Positions 15,376-24,379 of a stretch of DNA of 38,855 bases are shown here, piece by piece (the stretch's first letter is position 1; every line of letters starts with the position of its first letter). The notes beneath the pieces were generated by a model. It was not told the origin of the DNA, ran no database searches, and was given only the letters and a program-made list of their open reading frames with translations. A program made the position numbers and the translations under genes. This DNA is from an uncultured Lachnospiraceae bacterium (GTDB lineage Bacteria > Bacillota > Clostridia > Lachnospirales > Lachnospiraceae): the NCBI GenBank assembly GCA_910578605.1, contig CAJTQG010000025.1, forward strand, positions 1 to 38,855, read 5' to 3'.

Positions 15376-16620
15376 CTATACAAACAGACCTGCTATCTTG
15401 TCTAATGGCATCTCCTGCTGCTGTCCATCCTCCATATTTTTCACTCTCGCCTTGTTGTTCTCTAATTCGTCCTCACCAATAATTACCGTATACTTGGCTC
15501 CGATTTTATTGGCATATTTCATTTGTGCCTTTACACTTCTGTCCATGTAATCTGTCTCCACTACTATGCCTCTGCTGCGTATCTCATTGACAAGCTGATA
15601 TGCCCTAGCTCTTGCCTCATCTCCGAGAACGCCTACATACAGCTGTACCGGCGGCTCCTTCTCCAGTTCTGCCCCCTCCTTCTCCAGAAAATATAAAATT
15701 CTCTCAATTCCAATTCCAAATCCGGCAGAGGGAATATCCTGCTTCTCGTCAATCTCATGAACCAGGTTGTCATAGCGTCCTCCCCCACAGAGGGTAAAGC
15801 CCTGGGAATCCACAAATTCAAACACTGTTTTTGTATAGTAATCTAATCCTCGAACGATTCCTGTATCTATTACAAAAGGAATGTCTAGTGCCTTCAAAAG
15901 CTCCTGGAGCTGCTCAAAATGTTCCTTACACTCCTCATCTAAATATTCAATCGTTCTAGGCGCATTTTTTACAATCTCCTTACATGTATTTACTTTGCAA
16001 TCAATCACCCGCAGAGGATTTTTCTTCATGCGCTCCCGACAGGTCGGACATAGATTCTCTTCATGTTGCTTTAAATAGCCAAGCAGCACTTCATTGTACG
16101 TCTTTCTGCAGTCTGCACACCCAATACTGTTAATGTGCAGCTTCACATCTTTTAGCCCAAGACGCTCTATAAGCTGCGTGAGAAATGAAATCAATTCCAC
16201 CTCCACCATAGGACTTTTAGAGCCTATAATCTCTATCCCAAATTGATAATGCTGGCGAAAACGTCCGCTCTGTGGTTTTTCGTAGCGAAACGCCGGCGAC
16301 ACATAAAATAATTTTGTGGGGGCGCTGTCCGCATACATATTATGCTCCAGATAGGCGCGAATCGCCCCTGCTGTTCCCTCCGGCTTCAAAGTAATACTTC
16401 TGTCTCCCCTGTCTGTAAATGTGTACATTTCCTTCTGCACCACATCCGTAGTCTCCCCCACTCCTCTCTGAAACAATACTGTGTGCTCAAAAACCGGTGT
16501 AATAATTTCCTTTATATGATAGGCTGCTGCCAATTCCCTGCATAGCTTTTCAATCACAGTACGCTTGTGCATATTGTCGCCGTACCAGTCTTGTGTCCCT
16601 CTCGGTGCTTGTGTAATCAT
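15376..16620 (-). CDS. hisS: Histidyl-tRNA synthetase
   Basis: This class II synthetase charges tRNA-His. The N-terminus MITQAPRGTQDWYGDNMHKR is typical, followed by FEHTVLFQRGVGETTDVVQKEMYTF, motif 2 FRYEKPQSGRFRQHYQFGIE, the His-A signature GLDYYTKTVFEF with GGGRYDNL, and the C-terminal anticodon-binding domain (LYVGVLGDEARARAYQLVNEI). The frame extends upstream to 16653, but the ATG at 16620 is chosen because it gives the family N-terminus and has AAAGGAGG upstream, though 13 bases away, which is long. That gives 414 residues. It follows the HD-GYP gene and precedes aspS. Confidence 0.97.
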   Translation of the reverse strand: MITQAPRGTQDWYGDNMHKRTVIEKLCRELAAAYHIKEIITPVFEHTVLFQRGVGETTDVVQKEMYTFTDRGDRSITLKPEGTAGAIRAYLEHNMYADSAPTKLFYVSPAFRYEKPQSGRFRQHYQFGIEIIGSKSPMVEVELISFLTQLIERLGLKDVKLHINSIGCADCRKTYNEVLLGYLKQHEENLCPTCRERMKKNPLRVIDCKVNTCKEIVKNAPRTIEYLDEECKEHFEQLQELLKALDIPFVIDTGIVRGLDYYTKTVFEFVDSQGFTLCGGGRYDNLVHEIDEKQDIPSAGFGIGIERILYFLEKEGAELEKEPPVQLYVGVLGDEARARAYQLVNEIRSRGIVVETDYMDRSVKAQMKYANKIGAKYTVIIGEDELENNKARVKNMEDGQQQEMPLDKIAGLFV

Positions 16621-16698
16621 AGCCTTTTCTATTCCTCCTTTTATTCCATCCATACTATCTTAATATTTTTTATTTTTACAATAACATATTTTTATTTT

Positions 16699-17319
16699 CT
16701 ATCTTGCCCATATTTCTTTTGTTTCATTATTTTCTGGTCTCATCTCACGGACAAAGGCTTCCACATCAAACTCATGAATCACCTGCATAAATGCCAGAAA
16801 AATCCCCATATCAAAATTTTTCACTTCCTCAATCATCAACTCCAATGCGGTATCGCTGTCAAATGCCTTTCGGTATGGTCTGTCTGATACCAAAGCTGAG
16901 AATACATCACTAATTCTAAGGATTCTTGCCCCGTAAGGTATCTCCTCCCCCCTCAGGTTGTTTGGATAACCGCTTCCATCATAGTTTTCATGATGATACA
17001 AGACCGCCTCACACACCCTAGGAGAAAAATCTCTGCCTTTTAATATATCATAACTGAGCATAGAATGCATCCTAATATATCGCATTTCTTCAATTTTTAG
17101 TGTATTGTCTCCCCTTCCATACAAATACCCTGCCAATCGGATTTTCCCAATGTCATGGACAAGCCCTGCAACTGCCATATCATAACACATTTGACTGTCA
17201 CATTCTAGCACTTTCGCAATTCTATATGCAATATTGCTCACAACCATGCCATGCCGGATTTCCTCCGGCACATCTTCCTTCAGCATTTTCCGCTGCTTCT
17301 TTTTTTCCATCTCCAACAT
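16699..17319 (-). CDS. HD-GYP domain phosphodiesterase-like protein
   Basis: HD-GYP proteins typically hydrolyse cyclic di-GMP. The 206 residues are essentially one HD-GYP domain: HGMVVSNIAYRIAKVL, then the metal site AGLVHDIGKIRLAGYLYG (HD at about 55-56), RMHSMLSYDILKG, VLYHHENYDGSGYPNNLRG (the HHExxDGSGYP motif) and ARILRISDVFSALVSDRPYRKA. No receiver, PAS or membrane domain is attached, so any input must come from elsewhere. Start ATG at 17319 follows GGAGG by six bases. It lies 63 bases after hemZ and 78 before hisS, inside the rel-hisS-aspS row. Activity is inferred from motif conservation. Confidence 0.9.
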   Translation of the reverse strand: MLEMEKKKQRKMLKEDVPEEIRHGMVVSNIAYRIAKVLECDSQMCYDMAVAGLVHDIGKIRLAGYLYGRGDNTLKIEEMRYIRMHSMLSYDILKGRDFSPRVCEAVLYHHENYDGSGYPNNLRGEEIPYGARILRISDVFSALVSDRPYRKAFDSDTALELMIEEVKNFDMGIFLAFMQVIHEFDVEAFVREMRPENNETKEIWAR

Positions 17320-17382
17320 TGCGCTCCTCCATACACCTGCTCTTTGAAAAAAGCCTAGACACCATCACTCTTATGTTAAATG

Positions 17383-18855
17383 TTAAATGCCCCCATGTAT
17401 TGTCCATGCTGTTTTCTTTCTTGCAATCATTTCCTCCACTCTCTCTATGTAGTTTTTCACATCTTTTACATTTTCTACCCGCACAATCTTTTGATTTTGT
17501 TCAGGAAACACCAGCTTTGTCGTCCCCCCAGCTCCGAATGCTAATATGGTCTGCTTTTCCTCCATAATCAAAATATTGTACAACCCCTCCTTGCCCTCTG
17601 CGGCATACCCAACATTTTCCATATTTCCGGCAATATTTTTTTGACGATACAGATAATAAGGCTCCATATGCATTCTCTGTGCATAATCTCTAGTAAGCTG
17701 AATAATTTTTTGATTATTCTCCATAGTATATTCTTTATAGTCCTCAAGGTTTATACCTAATTTTGAAGCTCGCTTAATGGCAAGAGAATGAATGGTAATA
17801 CTGTCCGGCGCAAGCTTTGATGCCTCCTTCATGGAATACTCCACATCCTCTATAGACTCCTGAGGCAGCCCCAATATAAAATCCATATTGATATTGTCAA
17901 AGCCACATTTTCTAGCCAGCCAAAATGCCTCTCTCACCTGCTCTGCCGAGTGTGCACGCCCAATCAGCTTTAATGTATCGTCCCTCATAGTCTGAGGATT
18001 GATGGAAATTCGGCTGACACCATGCTTTTTTAGTGTCATCAGCTTTTCCTCTGTAATACTGTCCGGCCTTCCCGCTTCCACTGTAAACTCCCTCACACAG
18101 GAAAAATCAAAGGTTTCCTTTACCACCCTCAGCAGCCTGTCCATCTGTCCAGGCTCCAGGGTGGTTGGCGTTCCCCCTCCTATATATACTGACACCGGCT
18201 TTTTTTTCATAAAAATATCTGCCGTCTGGCGTATCTCCTTACACAGGGCATCTAGATATTCCTCTACCATTTTTTTGTAGGTGTGAATGGGATAGGAGGT
18301 AAAAGAGCAGTACAGACATGTGCTAGGGCAAAATGGTATTCCGATATATATACTGTAGCTGTTTTGATAATCCACCTTGGACAACAAGTCTATTTCCTTT
18401 TTGGCAATCTTTATACTTAAGTCTAATTTTTCCTGGGATAAATAATATGTATGCCTCATTTCCTCCCTTACTTGCTGTTCTTCCTTCCCTTCCTCCAGCA
18501 TGGCTACCACAAGCTTAGTAGGACGAATACCTGACAAAGTACCCCACGGAAGGGATTTCCCTGTGTATTCTTGAAGCATGCGATACAACTCCTGCTTCAC
18601 TCTGTCTTTCACCCCTCTTTGTTCTTCCCAATTGGCATGAAAAACAGCTTTCCTCGACCACTGTCCGATGACACAGCTAAGCTCAACCATGTCCTCACTG
18701 TATGTCGCTTGAACTGTCATAAACGGAGAGTCTGCGTCTCCTGTAATCATCTTCTCACGGGGAAAATAAGAGCGAACAATCCCCTGAATATCATATTCAA
18801 ATAAAAGGCATTGCTCCTTAGGATTTCTGCTATCCTTTAATTTTATGGCTATCAT
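17383..18855 (-). CDS. hemZ: Oxygen-independent coproporphyrinogen III oxidase-like radical SAM protein HemZ
   Basis: HemZ is the Firmicutes radical SAM protein related to HemN, named as coproporphyrinogen dehydrogenase. The 490 residues have an N-terminal extension (about 1-165) containing WGTLSGIRPTKLV, then IYIGIPFCPSTCLYCSFTSY with the CX3CX2C cluster Cys176, Cys180, Cys183. YIGGGTPTTLEPGQM, RISINPQTMRDDTLKLIGR and NINMDFILGLPQES follow, all HemN-family core motifs. The C-terminal part ends with FGAGGTTKLVFPEQN. The ATG lies behind GAGAGGAA, 15 bases after the MBL gene. Whether it truly makes porphyrin in this organism is uncertain; no other heme gene is in view. Confidence 0.95.
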   Translation of the reverse strand: MIAIKLKDSRNPKEQCLLFEYDIQGIVRSYFPREKMITGDADSPFMTVQATYSEDMVELSCVIGQWSRKAVFHANWEEQRGVKDRVKQELYRMLQEYTGKSLPWGTLSGIRPTKLVVAMLEEGKEEQQVREEMRHTYYLSQEKLDLSIKIAKKEIDLLSKVDYQNSYSIYIGIPFCPSTCLYCSFTSYPIHTYKKMVEEYLDALCKEIRQTADIFMKKKPVSVYIGGGTPTTLEPGQMDRLLRVVKETFDFSCVREFTVEAGRPDSITEEKLMTLKKHGVSRISINPQTMRDDTLKLIGRAHSAEQVREAFWLARKCGFDNINMDFILGLPQESIEDVEYSMKEASKLAPDSITIHSLAIKRASKLGINLEDYKEYTMENNQKIIQLTRDYAQRMHMEPYYLYRQKNIAGNMENVGYAAEGKEGLYNILIMEEKQTILAFGAGGTTKLVFPEQNQKIVRVENVKDVKNYIERVEEMIARKKTAWTIHGGI

Positions 18856-18870
18856 GGCTGTTCCTCTCTA

Positions 18871-19485
18871 TCAATAATATGGTTTTTCATCTCCAATTGT
18901 AGTCTCCTGATTATGCCCTGCAAAAACCTTAACATCCTCCGGCAGCACTAACAATTTTTCCCGAATGGAACGAATCAGCTTAGACTCGCTTCCTGTAGGA
19001 AAATCTGTCCTTCCCCTAGAACAGCAAAACAGAGTATCACCGCTGAACAAAACTTTTTCAATTTCCATGTAAAAACAGCAGCTTCCCTGGGTATGACCTG
19101 GTGTGTGTATTACCTTAAAAATAAAATCTCCTATCCGAATTATCTCATTATCCTTCACCCACACATCTGCCTTCAAGGAGAGCGGTATACCAAACATTTG
19201 ACTTAAATTCCATGCTGAATTTTCCAGCAACTCCTTCTCCTCCTCATAGGCATAGATTGGTATATTATACTCCCTTTTCAAATCCGACACCGCCCCAATA
19301 TGATCATAGTGACCATGAGTGAGAAAAATGGCGATAGGTTCCGCCTGCATATCCTCCATCCCTCTGACAATTTCACCTTTGGCTGCTCCTGGGTCAATAA
19401 TAATACATTTTTTATTCCTCTCCACCAGATAACAATTGGTGGCAAATTCACTCACAATTCTTTTTTTAATTTTTAATTCATACAT
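18871..19485 (-). CDS. MBL-fold metallo-hydrolase (glyoxalase II-like)
   Basis: This is a metallo-beta-lactamase-fold hydrolase binding two metals. FLTHGHYDHIGAVSDL is the HxHxDH motif. VIHTPGHTQGSCCFY, VLFSGDTLFCCSRGRTDFP and VKVFAGHNQETTIGDEK supply the remaining His and Asp ligands. ATNCYLVERNKKCIIIDPGA is the standard N-terminal strand. The ATG at 19485 is chosen because AAGGAG lies eight bases upstream; the longer frame would need a TTG that overlaps the ribosome site. That gives 204 residues. It follows rel by 36 bases and precedes hemZ by 15. The true substrate is unknown; a thioester hydrolase such as hydroxyacylglutathione-hydrolase type is only one possibility. Confidence 0.9.
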   Translation of the reverse strand: MYELKIKKRIVSEFATNCYLVERNKKCIIIDPGAAKGEIVRGMEDMQAEPIAIFLTHGHYDHIGAVSDLKREYNIPIYAYEEEKELLENSAWNLSQMFGIPLSLKADVWVKDNEIIRIGDFIFKVIHTPGHTQGSCCFYMEIEKVLFSGDTLFCCSRGRTDFPTGSESKLIRSIREKLLVLPEDVKVFAGHNQETTIGDEKPYY

Positions 19486-19521
19486 AAGATTTCTCCTTTT
19501 CAAAATATGCAGCTTATAGGC

Positions 19522-21798
19522 TTATCCCGATGTTCGAACAATATCTATAATGCTGTCCACACTGCGAATCCTGTCAATCAATTTATTCAGTTGGGCTACC
19601 CCGCCAATTTCAAAGCTCATAGAAATGGTAGCCCTCCCCTGTTTGCTTGTGCGCACATTCATACTAGTTACGTCAATATTTCTCTCCGTCATAATTTTAG
19701 ACACATCCGCCAGAATACCAGTACGATTGAGGGCATATATGTTTATCTCCACTAGATACTTGCCCTCGGATTCCTCCCCTAACTTCTGCCATTCCGCCTC
19801 TAAAAGTCTGACTCTGTCCATCTGAGGCAAATTTATAATATTCACACAATCCGTTCTATGAATGGACACTCCTCTTCCTCTTGTGACAAAGCCTACAATC
19901 TCATCCCCCGGCACCGGACTGCAGCATTTGGAAAATCGAACTGCCACATCATGTATTCCCTTTACCGTTATACCACTTTTGGATTTTATCTGTTTTGGCC
20001 TGTCTTTATTTTCAGAAATAGCCTCTAGCACTTGGCTGTCTGTCAATTTTTTTGTATGTTCCTTTTTGTACTCCTCCAACAATCTATTGACAACCTGGCC
20101 CTCCTTTAAGCCCCCGTGTCCCACTGCTGCCAGCACAGATTCCCAATCTCTAAAGCCGTATTTCCCCATTACAGCCTCCATATATGCAGGCTTTAACAGC
20201 TCTGACTGTACTATGCTCTTTGTCTTGCAGTATTTGTCTAACAGATCCTTTCCCCGAAGAATATTATCTTCCTTTAATTCCTGCTTAAACCACTGGTTTA
20301 TTTTATTTTTTGCCTGTGTGCTCTTTACAACATTCAGCCAATCACGGCTAGGCCCCTTGGAATTTTGAGAGGTAATAATCTCCACCCTGTCGCCGTTTTG
20401 TATTACATGATCTATATTGACAATTTTTCCGTTTACTCGAGCACCAACCATTTTATTTCCCACAGCGCTGTGAACGCTGTATGCAAAATCAATGGGAGTG
20501 GAGCCTGTGGGAAGATTTTTCACGTCCCCAGTAGGTGTAAAGCAAAATACAGTATCCGAAAATAAATCTAAATCGCTTTTTAGAAGACTTAAAAATTCCT
20601 TATTGTCGGACATTTCCCTCTGCCACTCTAAAATCTGTCTTAGCCAGGAAAGCTTTGCCTCCTCCGTATCTTGTGTGCTTCCGTTTTTGTTTTCCTTGTA
20701 CTTCCAGTGGGCGGCAATACCATACTCTGACGTGCGGTGCATCTCCGCTGTACGAATTTGAATCTCAAAGGGCTGACCGATAGGCCCAATCAAGGTAGTA
20801 TGAAGAGACTGATATCTGTTTGGCTTTGGCATAGCTATATAATCCTTAAATCTTCCCGGAATAGGCTTATACATCTCATGAATCACTCCAAGGGCAGCAT
20901 AGCAGTCTTTCACTGTATCTACTATAATTCGAATCGCATATAAGTCAAAAATCTGGTCCAGCGTTTTATTTTGATTTACCATTTTTCGGTAAATACTGAA
21001 CATATGCTTAAAGCGTCCATTAATCTGAGCCTCAATACCTGCGCTGCTAATATGATGACTGACCTCTCTGACTAGCTCCTCTATATATTCCTCGTGATAC
21101 TGTACCCGCTCCTCTATCTTTCCCTTCAGCTCCTGGTAGGTATCCGGTTTCAGATAGCGCAAAGACAGGTCATCTAACTCTATCTTTATTTTTGAAATAC
21201 CAAGTCTGTGGGCAATAGGAGCATAGATATCCATTGTCTCCCTTGCCTTCTCTCTTTGCTTTTCCGGCGTCATATATTCCAAAGTCCGCATATTGTGAAG
21301 TCTATCGGCAAGCTTAATTAAAATGACACGGATATCCTTTGCCATAGCAAGAAACATCTTCCGAAGATTTTCCGCCTGAATTTCAATTTTATCTTTAGAA
21401 TACTTTAATTTTGTCAGCTTTGTCACACCGTCCACCAGCAGGGCAATCTCCTCCCCAAATACCTGCTGAAGTTCCTCTATAGTAAGGGCGGTATCCTCCA
21501 CAACATCATGAAGCAGCGCCGCCACAATAGATTCCTTATCCAATTCTAAATCTGCCAAAATGATGGCAACCGACAGAGGATGAATAATATAAGGCTCTCC
21601 TGATTTTCGTTTCTGTTCCTTATGGGCATCCCTTGCAATTTCATATGCCTTCTCAATTAAGGACAGATTCGTGGAAGGGTGATACCGGCGTATCCTTTCC
21701 ACCAGCTTAACATATAATTCCTCTGGATTTTCAAAATCAACTGCATCCTTCACCAAATGTTCTTGTTCCTTTTCCTCTTTTTCTACTTCACTTGACAT
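19522..21798 (-). CDS. rel: Bifunctional (p)ppGpp synthetase/hydrolase, RelA/SpoT family
   Basis: Rel makes and degrades the stringent-response alarmone (p)ppGpp. The 758 residues keep all domains. The HD hydrolase has His73 (IIHPLSVAII) and His97-Asp98 (ALLHDVVEDT) with DRLHNMRTL. The synthetase has GRFKHMFSIYRKM, FDLYAIRIIVD, KPNRYQSLHTTLIGP and EIQIRTAEMHRTSEYGIAAHWKYK. TGS is at about 405-465 (VFCFTPTGDVKNLPTGSTPIDFAY), then the zinc-finger/helical region (RFSKCCSPVPGDEIVG), and ACT occupies about 680-758. Both active sites look intact. A strong promoter lies upstream, divergent from the CNNM gene. It heads the rel-MBL-hemZ-HDGYP-hisS-aspS row. Confidence 0.98.
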   Translation of the reverse strand: MSSEVEKEEKEQEHLVKDAVDFENPEELYVKLVERIRRYHPSTNLSLIEKAYEIARDAHKEQKRKSGEPYIIHPLSVAIILADLELDKESIVAALLHDVVEDTALTIEELQQVFGEEIALLVDGVTKLTKLKYSKDKIEIQAENLRKMFLAMAKDIRVILIKLADRLHNMRTLEYMTPEKQREKARETMDIYAPIAHRLGISKIKIELDDLSLRYLKPDTYQELKGKIEERVQYHEEYIEELVREVSHHISSAGIEAQINGRFKHMFSIYRKMVNQNKTLDQIFDLYAIRIIVDTVKDCYAALGVIHEMYKPIPGRFKDYIAMPKPNRYQSLHTTLIGPIGQPFEIQIRTAEMHRTSEYGIAAHWKYKENKNGSTQDTEEAKLSWLRQILEWQREMSDNKEFLSLLKSDLDLFSDTVFCFTPTGDVKNLPTGSTPIDFAYSVHSAVGNKMVGARVNGKIVNIDHVIQNGDRVEIITSQNSKGPSRDWLNVVKSTQAKNKINQWFKQELKEDNILRGKDLLDKYCKTKSIVQSELLKPAYMEAVMGKYGFRDWESVLAAVGHGGLKEGQVVNRLLEEYKKEHTKKLTDSQVLEAISENKDRPKQIKSKSGITVKGIHDVAVRFSKCCSPVPGDEIVGFVTRGRGVSIHRTDCVNIINLPQMDRVRLLEAEWQKLGEESEGKYLVEINIYALNRTGILADVSKIMTERNIDVTSMNVRTSKQGRATISMSFEIGGVAQLNKLIDRIRSVDSIIDIVRTSG

Positions 21799-21866
21799 CT
21801 TCCATCCACTCCGCTTTCCTTTTGTCTATCCACAGTATACTATACAGCCTTTCGTTTTAATCTAAT

Positions 21867-21895
21867 ATTATAATGATTTTTGTAAAAAAAATCAA
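21867..21895 (-). promoter_or_regulatory. Promoter of rel
   Basis: Minus strand: TTGATT (21890-21895), 17-base spacer, perfect TATAAT (21867-21872). Transcription would start near 21860, about 60 bases before the rel start codon. Confidence 0.7.
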
Positions 21896-21919
21896 TGGGA
21901 AAATCCCTTGGGCAAATGA

Positions 21920-21958
21920 TTGACAATTCTTGACAACCATTCATATCTAGTGTACAAT
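21920..21958 (+). promoter_or_regulatory. Promoter of the CNNM gene, with tandem TTGACA
   Basis: Plus strand: TTGACA (21930-21935), 17-base spacer, TACAAT (21953-21958). A second TTGACA lies 10 bases upstream at 21920-21925, one helical turn away. The promoter is back to back with that of rel. Confidence 0.75.
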
Positions 21959-22029
21959 GCTACTTAATATGCAAAGAAACATTATAACATGATATTCATA
22001 TTGATTTGATTTTATAAGGAGTGATTTTT

Positions 22030-23307
22030 TTGAGTCCCACGGACGCGCGAAGTTGCATTATTTTAATTGTTTTAATTTTTCTTTCTGCCTTCTTTTCATC
22101 TGCAGAAACCGCTCTCACTACTGTGAATAAGCTACGTATACGCACATTGGCGGACGAGGGCAGCAAATCTGCCAAAATTCTACTAAAAGTGATAGACGAT
22201 TCCGGCAAGATGCTCAGCGCCATCTTAATTGGAAATAATGTTGTGAATATCTCTGCCTCTGCACTGGCAACCCTGATTACACAAAATATATGGGGAAACG
22301 AAGCCGTCAGCATTATGACTGGTGTAATGACCATTTTAATTTTAATATTTGGCGAAATATCCCCAAAAACTATAGCAACTGTTTATTCTGAGAGCATTTC
22401 ATTAAAATATGCTCCCATCGTTTATGGATTTATGTATATCTGCACCCCGATTATTTTTATTGTAAATAACCTGTCCTTGTTATTTTTAAAACTGCTTCGT
22501 GTTGACAAGGATGCAAAGAAAAATACTTACACAGAGAATGAGCTGCGGGCCATAGTAGATGTAAGTCATGAGGAAGGGGTAATTGAGCGGGAAGAGCGGG
22601 AGATGATTAAAAATGTGTTTGACTTTGGCGATGCACAGGCAAAAGATGTCATGGTTCCAAGGATTGATATGACTATGGTGGATAGTAATATCAGCTATGA
22701 TGAGCTGATGTCTGTATTTGAGAAGGACCGTTTCACCAGAATTCCTGTATATGAAAATACATCTGACAATGTAATTGGTATTGTCAATATGAAGGATTTG
22801 TTATTTTATGATAAGAGCAAGCCTTTTCATGCCGGCGATTATTTAAGGGAGGCTTTTTTTACCTATGAGGCAAAAAACCTGTCTGAGTTAATGCTTGAAA
22901 TGAAAAAAACCTCTGTCAATATTATTATTGTACTAGATGAATACGGCGCTACCGCCGGTTTAATTACACTAGAGGATTTGTTGGAGGAAATTGTAGGTGA
23001 AATCCGAGACGAATACGATGAAGATGAGGAGGACGATGTATCTCAAATTTCCGAGAAGGAATATTTGATTGATGGGCAGATGAAATTGGATGACTTCAAT
23101 GAACAGTTTTTTACCTCCTATCAATCAGAAGATTACGATTCTGTTGGCGGATTTGTGATTGAGCAGTTAGATAAGCTTCCCGAAGAGGGGGATACTTTAG
23201 ATTTAGAGGACTGCACACTAATTGTACAGCGATTAGAAAAGAAGCGCATTGAAAAAATCCAAGTTTTTTTAAAGGATAAACAACCAGCAGAAGAAAAAAA
23301 AGCCTGA
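22030..23307 (+). CDS. CNNM/CorC-type membrane protein (DUF21, CBS pair, transporter-associated domain)
   Basis: This group, often named hemolysin family protein, includes Mg2+/Co2+ efflux and Mg homeostasis proteins. The DUF21 membrane domain (about 1-180) has helices in SCIILIVLIFLSAFFSSAETAL, NNVVNISASALATLI, VMTILILIFGEISPKTIA and IVYGFMYICTPIIFIVNNL. The motifs FSSAETAL and GEISPKT are family hallmarks. A CBS pair (about 205-330, VMVPRIDMTMVD, RIPVYENTSDNVIGIVNMKDLL, NIIIVLDEYGATAGLITLEDLLEE) and a CorC_HlyC domain (about 345-425) follow. A TTG at 22030 is taken as start because AAGGAG lies eight bases upstream; a GTG at 22021 overlaps that site. Transport substrate is inferred from the family. 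Confidence 0.92.
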   Translation: MSPTDARSCIILIVLIFLSAFFSSAETALTTVNKLRIRTLADEGSKSAKILLKVIDDSGKMLSAILIGNNVVNISASALATLITQNIWGNEAVSIMTGVMTILILIFGEISPKTIATVYSESISLKYAPIVYGFMYICTPIIFIVNNLSLLFLKLLRVDKDAKKNTYTENELRAIVDVSHEEGVIEREEREMIKNVFDFGDAQAKDVMVPRIDMTMVDSNISYDELMSVFEKDRFTRIPVYENTSDNVIGIVNMKDLLFYDKSKPFHAGDYLREAFFTYEAKNLSELMLEMKKTSVNIIIVLDEYGATAGLITLEDLLEEIVGEIRDEYDEDEEDDVSQISEKEYLIDGQMKLDDFNEQFFTSYQSEDYDSVGGFVIEQLDKLPEEGDTLDLEDCTLIVQRLEKKRIEKIQVFLKDKQPAEEKKA

Positions 23308-23329
23308 TAAAACAAAAATTCATATGAAC

Positions 23330-23363
23330 AATAAGCCCCCCAGGGGCAGTTAGGAGTTACCTT
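23330..23363 (+). promoter_or_regulatory. pyrB leader with GC hairpin before the ribosome site
   Basis: GCCCC and GGGGC flank a CCA loop (about 23335-23347), followed by TTAGGAG and the pyrB ATG at 23364. The hairpin is just upstream of the ribosome site and not followed by T, so it is not an evident terminator. The PyrR binding consensus was not seen. Confidence 0.35.
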
Positions 23364-24278
23364 ATGAGACATTTATTAAGTCCCTTGGACTTTTCTGTGA
23401 GTGAGTTGGACAAGCTGTTAGACCTAGCCCGTGACATTGAAAGACATCCTGAAAAATATGCAAAGAAATGCGAAGGCAAAAAAATCGCTACTTTATTTTA
23501 TGAACCTAGTACCAGAACCCGCTTAAGTTTTGAGGCAGCCATGTTAAACTTAGGTGGGTCTGTATTAGGTTTTTCTTCTGCCGACTCCAGCTCAGCGGCA
23601 AAGGGAGAGAGTGTATCCGACACAATCCGCATGATTTCCTGCTACGCTGATATTTGTGCAATGCGTCACCCAAAAGAGGGCGCCCCTTTGGTGGCCTCTG
23701 AGAAATCCCGCATTCCTGTTATCAATGCCGGTGACGGCGGTCATCAACACCCCACCCAGACATTAACGGACCTTATGACGATACGCTCCCTGAAAGGCAG
23801 ATTAAATAATCTGACGATTGGACTTTGCGGTGATTTAAAATTCGGCAGAACAGTTCACTCCTTAATCAACGCTCTTGTGCGGTATACCGGCATCCGCTTT
23901 GTTCTCATATCCCCCAAAGAATTGAGGATTCCCGACTATATCAAGGAAACTGTGTTAGAAGAAAAAGGCATCCGTTTTCGGGAGACTGATTCCTTAGAAG
24001 ATGCTATGGGAGAGCTTGATTTGCTGTACATGACAAGAGTGCAGAGAGAGCGTTTCTTTAACGAGGAAGAATATATACGTTTGAAGGACAGCTATATTTT
24101 AGATAAACAAAAAATGAAACTTGCCAAGGAGGACATGCTTGTGCTTCATCCTCTGCCAAGAGTTAATGAAATCGCCACTGAGGTGGATGATGATCCTAGA
24201 GCAGTATATTTTAAACAGGTACAATACGGCGTGTATGTGCGCATGGCTTTAATTTTAACATTATTAGAAATTGCATAG
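23364..24278 (+). CDS. pyrB: Aspartate carbamoyltransferase catalytic chain
   Basis: PyrB joins carbamoyl phosphate and aspartate in the first dedicated step of pyrimidine synthesis. The 304 residues show the carbamoyl-phosphate loop FYEPSTRTRLSFEAAM (about 45-60), the SSSAAKGESVSDT loop with the catalytic Lys contributed across subunits, GDGGHQHPTQTLTDL, and the aspartate-binding LHPLPRVNEIATEVD. All active-site residues appear intact. Start ATG follows TTAGGAG. It is separated by 56 bases from the CNNM gene and by about 100 bases from pyrI. Pairing with pyrI indicates an E. coli-like allosteric holoenzyme. Confidence 0.98.
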   Translation: MRHLLSPLDFSVSELDKLLDLARDIERHPEKYAKKCEGKKIATLFYEPSTRTRLSFEAAMLNLGGSVLGFSSADSSSAAKGESVSDTIRMISCYADICAMRHPKEGAPLVASEKSRIPVINAGDGGHQHPTQTLTDLMTIRSLKGRLNNLTIGLCGDLKFGRTVHSLINALVRYTGIRFVLISPKELRIPDYIKETVLEEKGIRFRETDSLEDAMGELDLLYMTRVQRERFFNEEEYIRLKDSYILDKQKMKLAKEDMLVLHPLPRVNEIATEVDDDPRAVYFKQVQYGVYVRMALILTLLEIA

Positions 24279-24379
24279 TAATTACAGATCCACATAGAAA
24301 ATATGCTGTACAGTTTTAAATCTTTGAAAAATTTTCACAATATCTAATAACGGACATAACAGAAAGGATTAAGTGATTT

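Noticed and set aside
13417..16653. T-box leader for hisS or aspS
   Set aside because: No AGGGTGGNACCGCG-like sequence lies in the gaps upstream of either gene.
16621..16653. Longer hisS start at 16653
   Set aside because: No ribosome site precedes it, and the extra 11 residues are unlike the family N-terminus.
23330..23363. PyrR-type attenuator before pyrB
   Set aside because: The hairpin has no T-tract and the PyrR binding consensus was not found.
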